A DNA stretch of 7,699 bases from Candidatus Uhrbacteria bacterium RIFCSPLOWO2_02_FULL_49_11 (GTDB lineage Bacteria; Patescibacteriota; Patescibacteriia; 2-02-FULL-49-11), in contig MGER01000016.1 in assembly GCA_001791465.1 (NCBI GenBank), positions 315-8,013 on the forward strand, written 5' to 3'. Numbering within the stretch: position 1 is the stretch's first letter; each line of letters begins with the position of its first letter. The translations under genes were made by a program, and so were the position numbers. The notes under the pieces are model-generated. The model saw only the letters and a program-made list of their open reading frames with translations. It was not told the DNA's origin and made no database searches. Positions 5,353 through 7,699 of the stretch are shown here, in pieces.

Positions 5353-7155
5353 TTATGGAGAAAAATGTTCGGCAAGATTATGCATTTTTGATAAGTAAGA
5401 ATTGGCATTGTTCATTAATTCTTGCGGCGCACCCTGTTCAATAATGCGTCCTTGATCAAGGGCAAATATCATGTCGGTATTTAGAACGGTAGAGATACGG
5501 TGCGCAATGATCAGAATAGTTACCTTCCCTTTTAGCGCTTGCAAAGAGCGCTGGATCGCCGCTTCTGATTCATTGTCCAGGCTGCTGGTCGCTTCGTCAA
5601 GAATGAGGAGTTGGGGCTCGCGTGCCAGCGCGCGTGCAAGGATTATGCGTTGGCGTTGTCCCGCAGACAGGGACGCTCCGCGTTCTCCCACCACGGTGTC
5701 GTAGCCTTGCGGGAGATTCACGATGAAATCATGGATAAAGGCGGCGCGGGCGGCTTCTTCCCGTTTGGCGCGGGTAATGGTTTCATTGTAAAAGGAGATA
5801 TTATGCGCCACCGTGTCATTGAGCAGGAAGACGTCTTGGGAGACATAACCGATGTGGCGTCTCCAATCGTTTACGGCAAAAGAGGCATAGGGGATACCAT
5901 CGAGGAGGATTTGTCCTTGGCTCGGCTCCAGCAGGCGCATGAGCAGATCGACCAGCGTGGTTTTCCCCGCGCCTGATGACCCTATAAGGCCGAAGACACC
6001 GCCGCGGGGGAGCATGAGCGAGAGGCGGTTGATGACGGGCCGTTCGGGTGAGTAGGAGAATGAGACGTCCTTCATTTCTAATAGAGTATGAAATGAAAAG
6101 GAAAGCCCGTGGGAATCAACGGATTCAGCCTGCGCCGCAATGTTATGCATGTAGTCTGCCACACTGCGAAGATAGGGTGCAATTTCGTTCAGGCTTTGCA
6201 ATTTCGTCTGCACAGACTGGACATACGAAAATATTTTTTGGATAAGGTATAGGATGACGGCGAACGAGGCAATCTGGAATCCCGGCTGCGGGTAAGCACA
6301 CGCGAAGAGTACTAGGATAAAAATAATCGTAAGCGGTTGGATTAAGGTATTGGGGATACTGGTATAGATAGACATCCAAATCCGCGAACGGCGCAGGCGG
6401 CGGAAAAAGATGTCCGCATGCGCGGCAGTGGGCGCTTCGGCGTTGAAGGTTTTCACGGTCTTGATGCCGATCATGTGTTCATTGATATGGTGCGCGACTT
6501 CTTTGGCGGTATTGAGAAATCGCTGGGACATGACCCTTGTTTTATAAAGGAGCGGTTTGAAAAGAAGAAAAAAGAGGCCGCCGAGCGCCAAGGTAATTAA
6601 GGTTATGACGACGGAGATATTCAAGGCAACGAGTACGTACATGATCAGGCTAGTGAGCAGAAGGATAGCGCTCGCGAGGTACATAAGCGCGCTAGCGCCG
6701 TTACCCACGTGGTCCATGAGGATTTTTTCGAGATGTCCTATTTTCTGCTGGGCAAGGTACGGCCAGCGCGCGGCAAGCGTCGCCGCGTAGAGCTTCTGTC
6801 GAACGCTGGTTTCATAGTCGGCGGTAATGACGGCGTTCACCGCATTGGCAATGAGCAGGATGAGCGCCTTGCAGATGAAGAGAAGGATGATGAATGCAAT
6901 CAGCAGAGGCGGGGTGAAATTGAGGTGCAGGTGGGAAAAGAGCGACTGCGTCATGCGGGTCAAGGGATCATCCTGGATGAAGGTTTCATGAGTAACGAGC
7001 GAGAACATCGGCACCACGGCATTGATGCCTACGCCTTCCAAAATGCCGCTTAAGAACCCAAGGGTTGCCAGTAGCACAATCCTCAGCTTATATGCACTGA
7101 ATGATGCGCTAAGCAGCCGTAGGTTTTCGGTGAGATGAGATGTTTGAATACGCAT
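5353..7155 (-). CDS. ABC exporter half-transporter, likely lipid-linked glycan flippase (MsbA/PglK type)
   Basis: A 600-residue protein with an N-terminal membrane domain (about residues 25-325, roughly six helices) fused to a C-terminal nucleotide-binding domain, the usual half-exporter architecture that works as a homodimer. The ATPase motifs are complete: Walker A GSSGAGKT at 392-399, Q-loop Q440, signature LSAGQ at 496-500, Walker B LLILDE at 516-521 with catalytic E521, D-loop SSLD at 524-527 and H-loop H552. Such proteins flip lipids, lipid-linked oligosaccharides or drugs; in this sugar locus, a glycan-lipid flippase is likely. The open frame continues upstream to 7317, but those 54 residues are low-complexity and overlap the preceding gene. 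The ATG at 7155 gives a normal N-terminus and sits 4 bases after that gene's stop. pseB follows after 11 bases, so these form one operon. Confidence 0.88.
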   Translation of the reverse strand: MRIQTSHLTENLRLLSASFSAYKLRIVLLATLGFLSGILEGVGINAVVPMFSLVTHETFIQDDPLTRMTQSLFSHLHLNFTPPLLIAFIILLFICKALILLIANAVNAVITADYETSVRQKLYAATLAARWPYLAQQKIGHLEKILMDHVGNGASALMYLASAILLLTSLIMYVLVALNISVVITLITLALGGLFFLLFKPLLYKTRVMSQRFLNTAKEVAHHINEHMIGIKTVKTFNAEAPTAAHADIFFRRLRRSRIWMSIYTSIPNTLIQPLTIIFILVLFACAYPQPGFQIASFAVILYLIQKIFSYVQSVQTKLQSLNEIAPYLRSVADYMHNIAAQAESVDSHGLSFSFHTLLEMKDVSFSYSPERPVINRLSLMLPRGGVFGLIGSSGAGKTTLVDLLMRLLEPSQGQILLDGIPYASFAVNDWRRHIGYVSQDVFLLNDTVAHNISFYNETITRAKREEAARAAFIHDFIVNLPQGYDTVVGERGASLSAGQRQRIILARALAREPQLLILDEATSSLDNESEAAIQRSLQALKGKVTILIIAHRISTVLNTDMIFALDQGRIIEQGAPQELMNNANSYLSKMHNLAEHFSP

Positions 7156-7159
7156 AAAA

Positions 7160-7699
<540 letters not shown>

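Overview
The window is part of a bacterial surface-glycan biosynthesis locus. Its recognisable core is the first half of the pseudaminic acid (nonulosonic acid) pathway plus sugar-tailoring genes. It holds seven protein genes, two of them cut by the window edges. Six lie on the minus strand and read from high to low coordinates; one membrane transporter lies on the plus strand. Coding density is high, with no gene-free stretch over 300 bases. I saw no RNA gene, CRISPR array, insertion sequence or integrase.

Layout in the direction of minus-strand transcription. (1) 7699-7160: C-terminal part of an SDR-type nucleotide-sugar epimerase/reductase resembling GDP-L-fucose synthase. (2) 7155-5353: a complete ABC exporter half-transporter of the lipid/oligosaccharide flippase type. 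(3) 5341-4370: PseB, UDP-GlcNAc 4,6-dehydratase (inverting). (4) 4365-3247: PseC, the PLP aminotransferase that follows PseB. These four are separated by 4, 11 and 4 bases and look like one operon. (5) 2272-3147 on the plus strand: a ten-helix EamA/DMT-type transporter, convergent with pseC and divergent from the next gene. (6) 2128-1439: a SAM methyltransferase resembling the pseudaminic-acid-biosynthesis-associated methylases, with a palindromic repeat apparently inserted in frame. (7) 1287-175: a complete N-acetyl sugar amidotransferase of the PseA/WbpG family. (8) 150-1: the first 50 codons of a second, diverged amidotransferase of the same family.

Together these suggest a cell that makes a 2,4-diamino-2,4,6-trideoxyhexose precursor (PseB then PseC), turns it into a nonulosonic acid with genes outside the window (pseH, pseG, pseI and pseF are not here), and decorates it with acetamidino and perhaps methyl groups. 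The sugar or glycan would then be moved across the membrane by the ABC exporter and/or the EamA protein. The two adjacent amidotransferases beside a methylase are the most distinctive part.

Organism: bacterial, with G+C near the middle of the range by eye. TGA is used as a stop codon (methyltransferase and transporter), which argues against lineages that read TGA as an amino acid. None of the seven visible start codons has a convincing Shine-Dalgarno sequence, while good TATAAT-like -10 boxes exist. This would fit an uncultivated lineage with AU-rich leaders, but I cannot assign a phylum from the sequence alone.
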